A stretch of 32,906 nucleotides of DNA from Candidatus Thorarchaeota archaeon (GCA_004524595.1 SDOA01000041.1:1-32906); one strand, 5' to 3'; counted from the first letter of the stretch, positions 23,652 through 31,721 are shown. A program made the numbers and translations. Notes: a model not told the origin generated them from the letters alone.

Positions 23652-23703
23652 TCAAACCCAAGGAGTTTTAGAAGCTAAATAATCTAAAGATATCTGGTCA
23701 AGA

Positions 23704-25515
23704 ATGTCGAATCTCACTGCTCTTGTAAGGGACTTGCCTGATCAACCAGGTGTCTATATTTGGAAGAACGAGAAAGGTGAGATTCTATATATTGGCAAAG
23801 CAAAGATACTCCGCCGTAGAGTGGGCTCATATCTCAGAAAGACAGGTTTCTATCGTAGAACGTGGGAGATGATGCAGCAGGCAAGAGACCTCGAGACTAT
23901 AATCACCAACACAGAGAGAGAAGCTCTAGTTCTAGAACAGACTCTCATCAAGAAGCATAAACCGCGATTCAATATTGCTTTAAAGGATGACCGTAAACAT
24001 GCATGGATTCGCGTTCATAAAAGTGATGAAATACCTACTTTTGAAGTGACAAGGGATGCTGAGAAGGATGGTGCAATCTACTTTGGTCCATATGGAAGTA
24101 CAAAGCGATTGGAGCGTTTTATGGATACAATCAGAAAGAGCATTCCTGTCGCAATGTGCAAAGAACCTACAAAGGTGAAACGTGCATGCATGGATTATCA
24201 TCTTAATAGATGCACTGGTCCCTGTGAGAAGTTCATCTCTCTTGATGAGTATTGCAAGCTAATTGAACAAATGTGCATGTATCTTGATGGTCGTTCTGAA
24301 GACCTAACTCAGACCATACGTGAGCAGATGGATGCTGCGTCTACTAATATGGAATTTGAGAATGCAGCAAAACTTCGTGATAGGCTCAGCGATATTGAGA
24401 TTATCATGAGTCGTCAGAAAGTAGTTGAATTTGAAGGAGCCAATCGTGATATTCTTGGGATATCACGGACTGAGCAGGCTGCACTTATAGAGATGCTAAT
24501 CGTGAGAAACGGGCGGCTGATTGGCCAGGATAATTTCTACTTTGAAGTTGACCTTGATGTGACTGATTCCGATGTCCTAACTGCTTTCCTTGAACAGTTC
24601 TATTTTGACATTCCTCGGTTGCCAGATGAGATAATTCTCCCGAGTGATATACCTGATATGCAAGAACTAAGCTCATGGCTAAGCGATTCAATTGGGCATG
24701 AGGTCAAGATTACTAAATCAATAGATGCAAGGACTAGTGAGCTTGTTGAGATGGCAAACAAGAATGCACATCGAGCGTTGCGTAAGATGTTAATTCTTGG
24801 AGAGAGTGAAGATGAGATTGTAGATGAAGGAGTCAAAGAGTTGAAGGAAGCTTTAGGACTCACTCATGCTCCTATGCATATCGAAGGGTTTGATATCGCA
24901 AATATCCAAGGTACTGATCCCACTGGTTCCTGTGTTGTCTTCAAAAATGGCGAACCTGATAATAAGAGGTATCGAATGTTCCGAGTAAGAATCAAGGACA
25001 CTCCGGATGATTATGCAATGATGCATGAAGTTGTTTATCGACGATACAAAGGTGTGCTAGAGCACGGATATTCACTCCCTGATCTGATATTGATAGATGG
25101 TGGAAAAGGACAGCTTGGAGTTGCTGCAGATGCGTTGAAAGAATTGGGTCTCGAGTATGTTCCAATTGCATCAGTGGCTAAGAGAGAAGAACGAATCTTC
25201 ACTCGTACAAATTCTGAAGGGATTCTTCTTGATTTTGATTCAGACGGACTACGTCTGATTCAACACATTCGTGATGAAGCTCATAGATTCGCACAGAAAT
25301 ATCATCATAAACTTCGAGAAAAACGGTTCACTGGGTCGATACTCGAAGAGGTGCCAGGAATTGGCCCAAAACGAAGAAAGGCGTTGCTCGATGCATTTGG
25401 AAGCTATGAAGGAGTACGAGAAGCAACTATTGAGCAACTATCACAGGTTGAGGGCATGTCAGCGGTAACTGCTGAATCTTTAAGAAAGTGGTTAGACAAT
25501 GAAGAACAATCTTGA
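23704..25515 (+). CDS. uvrC: UvrC, excinuclease ABC dual nuclease
   Basis: This 603-aa protein makes both incisions in nucleotide excision repair. The N-terminal GIY-YIG nuclease shows GVYIW at 16-20 and YIGKAK at 29-34 (3' incision). A four-cysteine set follows: Cys152, Cys162, Cys170 and Cys174. Its spacing is close to the iron-sulfur ligands reported for E. coli UvrC. The UVR motif that docks on UvrB is MEFENAAKLRDRL near 216-228. The RNase-H-like nuclease for the 5' incision has Asp397 (FDIANIQG), Asp465 (IDGGKGQ) and His527 (RDEAHRF). Tandem helix-hairpin-helix motifs (VPGIGPKRRKALL and VEGMSAVTAESL) close the protein. No strong SD precedes ATG 23704. It is encoded about 3.9 kb from uvrB-uvrA-uvrA, with the second DNRLRE gene between. 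Confidence 0.97.
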   Translation: MSNLTALVRDLPDQPGVYIWKNEKGEILYIGKAKILRRRVGSYLRKTGFYRRTWEMMQQARDLETIITNTEREALVLEQTLIKKHKPRFNIALKDDRKHAWIRVHKSDEIPTFEVTRDAEKDGAIYFGPYGSTKRLERFMDTIRKSIPVAMCKEPTKVKRACMDYHLNRCTGPCEKFISLDEYCKLIEQMCMYLDGRSEDLTQTIREQMDAASTNMEFENAAKLRDRLSDIEIIMSRQKVVEFEGANRDILGISRTEQAALIEMLIVRNGRLIGQDNFYFEVDLDVTDSDVLTAFLEQFYFDIPRLPDEIILPSDIPDMQELSSWLSDSIGHEVKITKSIDARTSELVEMANKNAHRALRKMLILGESEDEIVDEGVKELKEALGLTHAPMHIEGFDIANIQGTDPTGSCVVFKNGEPDNKRYRMFRVRIKDTPDDYAMMHEVVYRRYKGVLEHGYSLPDLILIDGGKGQLGVAADALKELGLEYVPIASVAKREERIFTRTNSEGILLDFDSDGLRLIQHIRDEAHRFAQKYHHKLREKRFTGSILEEVPGIGPKRRKALLDAFGSYEGVREATIEQLSQVEGMSAVTAESLRKWLDNEEQS

Positions 25516-25590
25516 TTGCATGATAATGACGACAGAAAGATATAGCTCCTTCTCCATATGATTTTCATGCAGTAGGAGTATCTGATAGTA

Positions 25591-25824
25591 GTGAAAATCT
25601 TCTTGACAATAAAAGTTGAACCAAATTACACAGAAACAATTCTCTCTCAGTTGAAATCTTTCAAAGAAGTGAGTCAGATCTGCTTGATTGACCGTGGATG
25701 TTATGATATTATTGCTATCATTAATGTTGAATCCTTTGAGGAATATCGTATTTTCTCTATTGATACACTTGCTAAATTGTCGCATTTAGAGGATTATACC
25801 TCATTTATAACTCTTGGAGTTTGA
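25591..25824 (+). CDS. Stand-alone Lrp/AsnC-type RAM domain
   Basis: This is a GTG-started 77-aa protein. Its whole length fits the regulation-of-amino-acid-metabolism (RAM) domain of Lrp/AsnC regulators: a beta strand IFLTIKVEP, a helix ETILSQLKSF, strands VSQICLIDRGCYDIIAIINV, a helix and a final ITLGV. The helix-turn-helix half is missing, as in small archaeal RAM-only proteins. Such proteins form dimers or octamers and bind small ligands such as amino acids. They may modulate full-length Lrp proteins. GGAG lies 12-13 bases upstream of the GTG. It is 75 bases after uvrC. Confidence 0.8.
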   Translation: MKIFLTIKVEPNYTETILSQLKSFKEVSQICLIDRGCYDIIAIINVESFEEYRIFSIDTLAKLSHLEDYTSFITLGV

Positions 25825-25875
25825 CTAGTCGTTATTCTGCATACACTATTGATTATCATTGTTTAGAGTCGCACC

Positions 25876-25888
25876 CCGAAATTTAAAT
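25876..25888 (+). promoter_or_regulatory. BRE/TATA promoter of ferredoxin gene
   Basis: CCGAAATTTAAAT combines a BRE-like CCGAAA and a TATA box. It predicts a start near 25910 and a leader of about 40 bases before ATG 25951. Confidence 0.55.
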
Positions 25889-25950
25889 GGGTATTAGTGG
25901 CGGTCAGCTATGTCGGACTTTCAAATAAGTCTAATAAAGAAGTGGTGCAA

Positions 25951-26133
25951 ATGATTTGGAAAGTAACTGATGCTTGTACTGCATGCGGAACTTGTGCTGA
26001 TGTTTGTCCTGTTGATCCTACTCTATATGTGATCAAAGACAAGGCTGAATACCAAGTTGCTCGTGCTGACGAGTGCACTGAATGTTATGCCTGTGTTGAT
26101 AGCTGTCCTGAAGGCGCTATTGAAGAGGCATAG
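25951..26133 (+). CDS. 2[4Fe-4S] ferredoxin
   Basis: The 60-aa protein starts at ATG 25951 (MIWKVTDAC), with GGTG 6-7 bases upstream. A longer reading from 25897 would begin upstream of the predicted transcript start and lacks an SD. Two clusters are marked by CTACGTCADVCP and CTECYACVDSCP, each with the Cys-x2-Cys-x2-Cys-x3-Cys-Pro pattern. The size and ligand pattern are those of a clostridial-type low-potential electron carrier in the cytoplasm. It has its own promoter and a hairpin cluster after it. No dedicated redox partner is encoded nearby. Confidence 0.92.
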   Translation: MIWKVTDACTACGTCADVCPVDPTLYVIKDKAEYQVARADECTECYACVDSCPEGAIEEA

Positions 26134-26150
26134 GACATCGAATAATCCCA

Positions 26151-26172
26151 GCTCTCATACTTATTTGAGAGC
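26151..26172 (+). terminator. Hairpin after ferredoxin gene
   Basis: GCTCTCA and TGAGAGC form a perfect 7-bp stem with an 8-base loop, 18 bases after the ferredoxin stop. Confidence 0.45.
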
Positions 26173-26178
26173 AGGTAC

Positions 26179-26217
26179 GACAGGAGCACATCCTCATTCA
26201 TTGAGAGTGTTCCTGTC
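26179..26217. other. Long hairpin between convergent genes
   Basis: GACAGGAGCAC pairs with GTGTTCCTGTC over 11 bp with one G-U. The 17-base loop can form an inner CTCA/TGAG stem. A 10-bp palindrome (AGATATATCT) follows at 26218-26227. It may terminate transcription from either side or form part of a structured 3' end. Confidence 0.4.
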
Positions 26218-26241
26218 AGATATATCTCTCAATTTACAGAA

Positions 26242-26499
26242 TTATTTGACTAGGTAAGGTTCTCCGAGAATAGAATCAAAAAATTCCCTTAGTGACTCGT
26301 CAACCAGTACTACTCGAACTTGAGCCATATCATCACTACTAGGGTCGAATATACCTGTGACTCTTTCAATTTGTGATTCGTTGTCTGGTAATAAGATCGT
26401 ATCCGCTTCATCGACCTCTTCGTGCATTGAGAACTTGTCACGAATCTTACTCATACAATTTTTGTATTCTTGCGGACTGACTTTATAGAAGAGTTTCAT
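26242..26499 (-). CDS. Uncharacterised protein, 85 aa
   Basis: ATG 26499 follows a clear GAGGTGGTG SD on the minus strand, which supports the gene. The product begins MKLFYKVSPQEYKNCMSKI and is rich in acidic residues in its middle (MHEEVDEADT). It ends with a helix VDESLREFFDSILG. It is probably a soluble alpha/beta protein. No family is recognised. It diverges from the phospholipase-D-like gene, 97 bases away, and converges on the ferredoxin gene. Confidence 0.65.
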   Translation of the reverse strand: MKLFYKVSPQEYKNCMSKIRDKFSMHEEVDEADTILLPDNESQIERVTGIFDPSSDDMAQVRVVLVDESLREFFDSILGEPYLVK

Positions 26500-26583
26500 T
26501 AATACACCACCTCTTTTTCTACGTGAATTACATTCAGGAAGGTATAAGTGATTTAATCTTACATCCTAATAATATAGATAGTC

Positions 26584-26590
26584 AGGAGGA
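26584..26590 (+). promoter_or_regulatory. Strong Shine-Dalgarno supporting a TTG start
   Basis: AGGAGGA lies 6 bases before TTG 26597, the only start in the right place for the signal peptide that follows. Confidence 0.65.
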
Positions 26591-26596
26591 TTTGAC

Positions 26597-28270
26597 TTGG
26601 TAAATAACTACCACAAGATAGTAAGTCTGTTGATGTTAACACTTCTCATATCAGGTTTTGTTCCTCTTGTTGTTTCTCCTATGCTATCATTTGAAAGTAT
26701 TGAAGGTTCTTATTCACCTGCAGCTTTCACATGGCAGACATTTGAGAAGAACATGAACGTGACAACATTCGTATCACCCGATGGAAGTCGAGACGCTCTT
26801 TGGCATTTCCTTAATTCTGCTCAAGAGAGTATTTATGTTGAGATTTATGGAATAAACAATCCCTACATAATTGACCTTATTCATGAACTGCATGCTACTA
26901 AACCTACTCTGGAGATGAAATTTTTAATTGGATGGAACAGCCTTGGCTATTTCAGTCCAAATGATTATGTGGCAAACAATTTGACACTTCTCGGGTATCC
27001 TGTCAAATGGACTAATCCTCCAGAATTCACTTATGCACACCAAAAATTTGTCATAATTGATAATATTACAACAATTGTACACTCAGGTAATTGGGCAAAA
27101 ACGAGCTTTCCTGAAGATGGAAAGAAAGCAAATAGAGAATGGAGTATTGCAATGACTGATACTGATGTCACTCAATACTATAGAAATGTCTTCGATTATG
27201 ATTGGGGTAACGGTGTTGATTACAATGCAACAGAACATGGCACTGGGGATCCTCTATCGTATTCTCAGACATCTAGTACATACCCTAGACCATTTGCAGA
27301 GGCTGGCCACTTCAGTGGTGAGATGAAAGTCACTCCGATATTTAGTCCTGACACAAGTCTACAAGGTATTCTTTATTGCATAAATGCAGCTCAGGCAACA
27401 CTTGATATTCAGATTCCTTACTTTACTAATTACGATGCTGGAAATGAAGTCACTCAGATAATCAATGCTATCATCGCAGCAAAGAACCGTGGAGTCACTG
27501 TGAGAGTGATCACAGAGGAAGCGTATGACTTTGTTGAAGTAGCTGCACTTCTTACAGAACATAACATTCCAATTGTATGGCAAGATTCACGTTGGTTTAC
27601 TGCAAATCACAATAAAGGAATCATAGTTGATGGTCGATTGGTGCTCATAAGTAGTATCAATTATAGTGATAATAGTATTGCTAACAACCGAGAAGCTGGT
27701 GTCATTATTGAGAATGCAGAAGTTGCTCAATGGTTCCAAGCAATCTATGATTTTGACTGGGGAATCGCGGATTGTGATGAGATGAATGATGTCAACCTCT
27801 ATTGGAATCCCAATATTCCAACAAGCTCGTCTCCAATTAATGTAACAGTATATACCCACATGCTTTACTCTGCACCTGTCACCAACGTTACCCTTGGTGT
27901 TAAGATTGGCTCAGGTAGTTGGAACAATTACACCATTTTTGATAATGTCTTTAATTCAGCTGAGGGCGATCCGGAGAACTACTTCCATGTTATTTCACCA
28001 CAGGCTGATGGCACGAATATCACTGTTCAGGCATTAGTAGAGGCAAATTCTACAATTTGGCATGTTGGTATGGAGATGGTGATTCGAGTACGGGATTCAC
28101 TTGGTTCAATAACAACAACAACGACAACCGCGACGACAACTACAACAACGACAACCGCGACGACAACTACAACCAACGAACTTATAGATCTTCTAATAGA
28201 GTATGCACCATACATCATTATAGCAGTAATAGTTGTAGTTGCTGGAGTCATTACTAAATTAAAACGCTAA
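26597..28270 (+). CDS. Surface phospholipase-D-like protein with two HKD motifs
   Basis: The 557-aa product starts at TTG 26597 after AGGAGGA. A signal peptide (about 1-27) is followed by two PLD-family halves. HKD motif 1 is His148-x-Lys150-x4-Asp155 (HQKFVIID). Motif 2 is His338-x-Lys340-x4-Asp345 (HNKGIIVD), each followed by a Gly/Ser-Asn pair (HSGNW; SSINYS). Both motifs are intact, so phosphodiesterase activity is plausible. A beta-rich domain (about 400-500) follows, then a Thr-rich stalk encoded partly by a perfect 27-bp repeat. A C-terminal helix ends in KLKR. The enzyme would face outside, held to the membrane. The substrate is not known; the superfamily includes phospholipases, nucleases and cardiolipin-type synthases. 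Confidence 0.85.
   Translation: MVNNYHKIVSLLMLTLLISGFVPLVVSPMLSFESIEGSYSPAAFTWQTFEKNMNVTTFVSPDGSRDALWHFLNSAQESIYVEIYGINNPYIIDLIHELHATKPTLEMKFLIGWNSLGYFSPNDYVANNLTLLGYPVKWTNPPEFTYAHQKFVIIDNITTIVHSGNWAKTSFPEDGKKANREWSIAMTDTDVTQYYRNVFDYDWGNGVDYNATEHGTGDPLSYSQTSSTYPRPFAEAGHFSGEMKVTPIFSPDTSLQGILYCINAAQATLDIQIPYFTNYDAGNEVTQIINAIIAAKNRGVTVRVITEEAYDFVEVAALLTEHNIPIVWQDSRWFTANHNKGIIVDGRLVLISSINYSDNSIANNREAGVIIENAEVAQWFQAIYDFDWGIADCDEMNDVNLYWNPNIPTSSSPINVTVYTHMLYSAPVTNVTLGVKIGSGSWNNYTIFDNVFNSAEGDPENYFHVISPQADGTNITVQALVEANSTIWHVGMEMVIRVRDSLGSITTTTTTATTTTTTTTATTTTTNELIDLLIEYAPYIIIAVIVVVAGVITKLKR
28117..28170 (+). repeat. Perfect 27-bp direct repeat, two copies
   Basis: Two identical 27-base units (28117-28143 and 28144-28170) encode the Thr-rich stalk of the PLD-like protein. 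Each adds nine residues (threonines with one alanine), so the stalk length can change without a frameshift. Confidence 0.8.
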
Positions 28271-28297
28271 CACACCTATCAACTATAACGTACTGAT

Positions 28298-28317
28298 TAG
28301 CCCCCAAATGGGGGCTA
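28298..28317. terminator. GC-rich bidirectional hairpin terminator
   Basis: TAGCCCCC and GGGGGCTA form a perfect 8-bp stem with an AAAT loop. It sits between the convergent PLD-like and TPR genes, followed by a T-rich stretch. Confidence 0.65.
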
Positions 28318-28328
28318 TTCCTCATTTT

Positions 28329-28922
28329 TCACTCAGAATTTTCAGCCATCTGTGCAAATTTCAGGCAACTATCTGCATCTTGTCTCTCACCGCGTTTCTC
28401 ATGAAGACGTGCCGCAATCCTGTACGCTCTTGCTACTGCTGACCATTTTTCTTGAGCATCAAGGCACAATGCCAACGCTTTCCATGTTTCCGGATTGCCA
28501 GATTCATACTTCAATGCTTCATTGTATGCATCAACTGCTTCCTGGATCTTAAGCAGACTCTCTAGTGCTCTTGCCTTTTTGGTCCATAACGCTGCATTAT
28601 TAGGAATATGCCTGAGGCCTGAAGATGCAGCAGCATCCGCTTCATCAAAAGACCCAGTAGTTAAGTATGCCTCTGCTTTGTTAGAGTGTCCTCTATGGTC
28701 CTCAGGAGCAATAGAAATTGCAAGATCAAAAGCTATTATTGCCTCACTCTGTTCTCCAATATGAATGTGAGCTAGTCCCATCTCATTCAGGACATCCAAA
28801 TTCTCTGGCTGGAGGGAGAGTGCTTGTTGAAATGTCTCTATTGCTTTCTTATTATTTCCCTGCGTCCGCAGAGTTCTCGCTTTGCTAATCAATTGTTCTG
28901 CTGACAGGCCTTCCAGAGACAT
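28329..28922 (-). CDS. Tetratricopeptide-repeat protein, 197 aa
   Basis: About five TPR units fill the protein. The first four begin near residues 8 (AEQLISKARTLRTQG), 42 (LDVLNEMGLAHIHIG), 76 (HRGHSNKAEAYLTTG) and 110 (AALWTKKARALESLL). A fifth starts near 144 (PETWKALALCLDAQ). The 34-residue spacing and end motifs such as LSLQPEN are regular. No signal peptide, membrane helix or catalytic domain is present. It is probably a cytoplasmic scaffold or co-chaperone-like protein. It diverges from the acidic membrane-protein gene at 29076. Confidence 0.85.
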   Translation of the reverse strand: MSLEGLSAEQLISKARTLRTQGNNKKAIETFQQALSLQPENLDVLNEMGLAHIHIGEQSEAIIAFDLAISIAPEDHRGHSNKAEAYLTTGSFDEADAAASSGLRHIPNNAALWTKKARALESLLKIQEAVDAYNEALKYESGNPETWKALALCLDAQEKWSAVARAYRIAARLHEKRGERQDADSCLKFAQMAENSE

Positions 28923-29075
28923 GTTTTCTTTTGTTATCTAATCTGTTTTAATCATTCTTCTGTCGAATATCAATAATCTTGATTTTGTGTCACGATTTCT
29001 TCCTTTGTTGCAGACAATAAGGATTTTAACGAGGCCAGTCTCACTCCAATGCACCTGTAACGTGAGGAAACTTGA

Positions 29076-29636
29076 ATGAATAAAGACGATGATACTTTCT
29101 TCGAAGATGATGAAGAGGATTTTGAAGATACAACTTTTCCTGATGAAGATATAGTAGATGAAGAAGAATATGAAGAGGACATCAGTGAACTCGAAGAAGT
29201 AAGGTCCTATGAACCAAGTATAGGTCGTTTGGCTACACTCTTGAAAGATCCATGGCCTCCAGTTGTATTTTTTATTACAGTGATAGGTCTTGGACTGGTC
29301 TTGCTAACGCCTCCTGCAATCTGGAATCCACATCGATATTTCATTCTAGCTGATTATTTCCTCATTGTATTTGGGTCAGTAGCTATTATTCTTTCCCTGA
29401 TGACATGGTCCCGTGCTGGTACTCACCGTTTAAGATGGGCTGGACCCACGAATATCATCGTCGTCATTGCAAGTGTAGCTCTAGGTATTATTGATTCCTT
29501 AAGTTGGATGTTGAATAGTGTAGGCTTATTTCCAACGATTGAAACTCCAATTCTTCCCTTATGCTTCATGTTAGTGATTTTCACTATGTACACACTCTGG
29601 CTTGTTCAAAGAAGTCTTGATCCAGACAGGAAGTAG
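29076..29636 (+). CDS. Membrane protein with acidic N-terminal tail, 186 aa
   Basis: ATG 29076 follows GAGG by 8 bases. Residues 1-42 are almost all Asp/Glu with a few aromatic and Thr residues (for example FFEDDEEDFEDTTF), predicting a disordered acidic tail on the cytoplasmic side. Four hydrophobic helices follow at about 62-82, 88-110, 125-146 and 160-178. No known transporter or enzyme motif is visible. The acidic segment also creates a Ser-rich antisense ORF that I do not consider real. The MazG-type gene starts 15 bases after its stop, so the two are probably co-transcribed. Confidence 0.72.
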   Translation: MNKDDDTFFEDDEEDFEDTTFPDEDIVDEEEYEEDISELEEVRSYEPSIGRLATLLKDPWPPVVFFITVIGLGLVLLTPPAIWNPHRYFILADYFLIVFGSVAIILSLMTWSRAGTHRLRWAGPTNIIVVIASVALGIIDSLSWMLNSVGLFPTIETPILPLCFMLVIFTMYTLWLVQRSLDPDRK

Positions 29637-29651
29637 CATGAGGCGTGAGCA

Positions 29652-30023
29652 ATGGATGACCAATCTCACACTTTGGAAGAATTGATGGAAGTCATCCGTG
29701 AGTTTGTAAAAGAGCGTGATTGGGCACAATATAATCATCCGCTAAATCTGGCTATATCTACCTCAATCGAAGCCGGTGAACTTCTCGAACTTTTTCAATG
29801 GAAGAATGAATCTGATGTAGACGAGGCTCTCAAGGACAAAAAATTTCTAGAAGCTCTTGCATCTGAGATTGCTGACGTGTTGGTCTATATACTACGAGTC
29901 GCTGATACTACTGGGATAAGTCCTACGAAGGCAATATTAGATAAGATGAAACAGAACCGTGAAAAGTACTCGGTCGATTACTGGACTGGGAAAGCACCGA
30001 GTCGATTCAATCGCTCTGAATGA
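29652..30023 (+). CDS. MazG-type nucleotide pyrophosphohydrolase (dCTPase-like)
   Basis: The 123-aa protein matches the all-alpha NTP pyrophosphatase family, closest in pattern to the dCTP pyrophosphatase DCTPP1/RS21-C6 group. RDWAQYNHPLNLAIS at 22-36 and EAGELLELFQW at 40-50 fit the group. The Mg-binding ExxE...ExxD set is Glu40, Glu43, Glu72 and Asp75. It would remove pyrophosphate from dNTPs to clean the nucleotide pool. A GAGG-containing sequence lies about 8 bases before ATG 29652. Its last 17 bases overlap the end of the convergent nitrilase-family gene. Confidence 0.88.
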   Translation: MDDQSHTLEELMEVIREFVKERDWAQYNHPLNLAISTSIEAGELLELFQWKNESDVDEALKDKKFLEALASEIADVLVYILRVADTTGISPTKAILDKMKQNREKYSVDYWTGKAPSRFNRSE

Positions 30024-30804
30024 GAAGTTTATACAGATCTGGTCGCCTGTCTCTAAGAAGGTCATTTCGCTCTGTGATAGCCTTATCATCCGCATTCGTT
30101 GGGTCGATATCAATCATTCGAACTCCAACCTCTTGAGAAGACATCTGAAATAGTCTGTTCCCTCTAGGATCAGTGATTTGGGAGGCTCCGGAGAATGTGA
30201 TGTTCCTCTCCTCACCAACTCGGTTTGCTGTTGCAGTAAAGACTCTGTTTTCGATAGACCGTGTAATCATTGCATCTTGACAGTATCGGAGCACTAGATT
30301 TGATGGATGAAGAATGACTTGTGCTTGTTTCAAAGCAAGCATCCTTGCTATCTCAGGAAATGCCCAATCAAAACAGATCATTATCCCAAATCTACTGTCT
30401 TTGAATTTTAACACAGGTGGCTCAACCATTCCCGGACGAAACCAATCTTGTTCATTCATGAAGAGGTGTATTTTGCGATACGTTGCCATATATTCTCCAT
30501 TACTGAATGCAACAGCAGAGTTGTAGAGTCCTTCCTCCGTCTTCTCACAGATTCCTGCTACAACCAGTCGATCCTTTGCAGACCATGAACGAAGTTCTCT
30601 GCACATCAGACCTTCTGGAATGGGTTCAGAAGAATAAAACGCCTCTTCTTTATCTTTGAATACATAACCTGAATTACATAGTTCTGGAAGCACTAGGACT
30701 TCAGCACAAGCTCTTTCTGCTTCGTCGAGAATCTTTCTAGTACGAATGAGATTCTCTTCGACGTCGCCAACTTGAGGTTCTAATTGCCCAATTGCTAGTT
30801 TCAA
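30007..30804 (-). CDS. Carbon-nitrogen hydrolase (nitrilase superfamily)
   Basis: The 265-aa product is of usual length for the amidase branch. The catalytic triad is Glu41 (LPELCNSGY), Lys111 (YRKIHLF) and Cys144 (ICFDWAFPE). The motif near 166 (ILHPSNLV) and ENRVFTATANRVG near 185-197 also fit. It hydrolyses C-N bonds such as amides or carbamoyl groups in the cytoplasm; omega-amidase and N-carbamoylputrescine amidase are relatives. The substrate is not assigned. The start is TTG 30804. A TATA-like AATTAAAAAAAG about 20-25 bases before it on this strand suggests an almost leaderless transcript. Confidence 0.88.
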   Translation of the reverse strand: MKLAIGQLEPQVGDVEENLIRTRKILDEAERACAEVLVLPELCNSGYVFKDKEEAFYSSEPIPEGLMCRELRSWSAKDRLVVAGICEKTEEGLYNSAVAFSNGEYMATYRKIHLFMNEQDWFRPGMVEPPVLKFKDSRFGIMICFDWAFPEIARMLALKQAQVILHPSNLVLRYCQDAMITRSIENRVFTATANRVGEERNITFSGASQITDPRGNRLFQMSSQEVGVRMIDIDPTNADDKAITERNDLLRDRRPDLYKLLIQSD

Positions 30805-30860
30805 AGTCTATCATCTACTTTTTTTAATTGATCACATTTCTGCTAAGATTCCTATAATTC

Positions 30861-31721
30861 TCAGAATAGACCATGCTGCATAGCAGTCTGACAATCACAT
30901 CCTGCATCGGTCGGAATGTGAGAGATCATCTCAAATGTGAGTTTCCTAACTCTCTCAACGTTTTGAGCCATGGTCTTCAAGACCAGCTCATGTGTGACGA
31001 CCTCTTCTGCATGCACATCATAATCTGTTGGCATACTAATATTGACAAAGCAGATACCCGCTTCTCGTGCAAGGGCCGCCTCTGGATATGCAGTCATACC
31101 GATGACATGCCATCCTTGGTTGTGATAGAACATTGATTCAGCTCTTGTTGAAAACCTAGGGCCATTAATACAGACGTAGGTTCCCTTCTCATGAACCTTA
31201 TAACCAATCTTCGCTGCTGTATCAGCAGCGACCTTTCTGAGTTCTGGGCAGAAAGGTTCAGCGAATGATAGATGTGCGATTGGTCCACCTTCAAAGAAGG
31301 TATCTTTCCTTACTCCAAAAGTCCTATCGAATAATTGGTCTGCAATCACAAACTCTCCAAGCTTTATCTTTTCAGGTTGGAGACTTCCTGCTGCTGCTGG
31401 ACTAATTATTCGTTTTACACCTAGAGCTTTCATTCCCCAAATATTTGCACGATAATTGATAGCGTGTGGAGGAATTGAATGTCCACGGTCATGTCTGGCT
31501 AAGAAGGCAAACGAACGCCCTTTAACAGTTCCAAGAATGAAATTATCTGATGCTGCTCCATAAGGAGTAAACACTTTCGCTTCAACTGGATTTTCAATCA
31601 CTTTTGAATCGTAATTACCACTGCCGCCAAACATCCCTATCTCGATTGGTAGGAGGTCTTGTAGTTCTTTTGCTTGATTTCGATCAACAGGTACAACTGA
31701 TAGATTTGCTTCAAACGCCAT
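30861..31721 (-). CDS. mtnP: S-methyl-5'-thioadenosine phosphorylase
   Basis: The 286-aa enzyme splits methylthioadenosine with phosphate into adenine and methylthioribose-1-phosphate, feeding methionine and purine salvage. GGSG at 32-35 and RHDRGH at 76-81 bind phosphate. INGPRFSTRAE and the MTAYPEA segment contact the ribose. SMPTDYD, with Asp233 and Asp235, is the adenine-specific form; hypoxanthine-preferring PNPs have Asn there. A C-terminal CDC fits the Cys-x-Cys seen in archaeal MTAPs. I chose ATG 31721; GTG 31727 is also possible. AGGATG precedes both. The phosphoribosyltransferase stop is 12 bases upstream, so the two genes form an operon. Confidence 0.92.
   Translation of the reverse strand: MAFEANLSVVPVDRNQAKELQDLLPIEIGMFGGSGNYDSKVIENPVEAKVFTPYGAASDNFILGTVKGRSFAFLARHDRGHSIPPHAINYRANIWGMKALGVKRIISPAAAGSLQPEKIKLGEFVIADQLFDRTFGVRKDTFFEGGPIAHLSFAEPFCPELRKVAADTAAKIGYKVHEKGTYVCINGPRFSTRAESMFYHNQGWHVIGMTAYPEAALAREAGICFVNISMPTDYDVHAEEVVTHELVLKTMAQNVERVRKLTFEMISHIPTDAGCDCQTAMQHGLF

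Noticed and set aside
28027..28251. Minus-strand ORF made mostly of valine and alanine
   Set aside because: It is the complement of the Thr-rich repeat region of the PLD-like gene.
28970..29182. Ser-rich minus-strand ORF opposite the acidic membrane protein
   Set aside because: It is the complement of Asp/Glu codons (GAT, GAA) and has no independent support.
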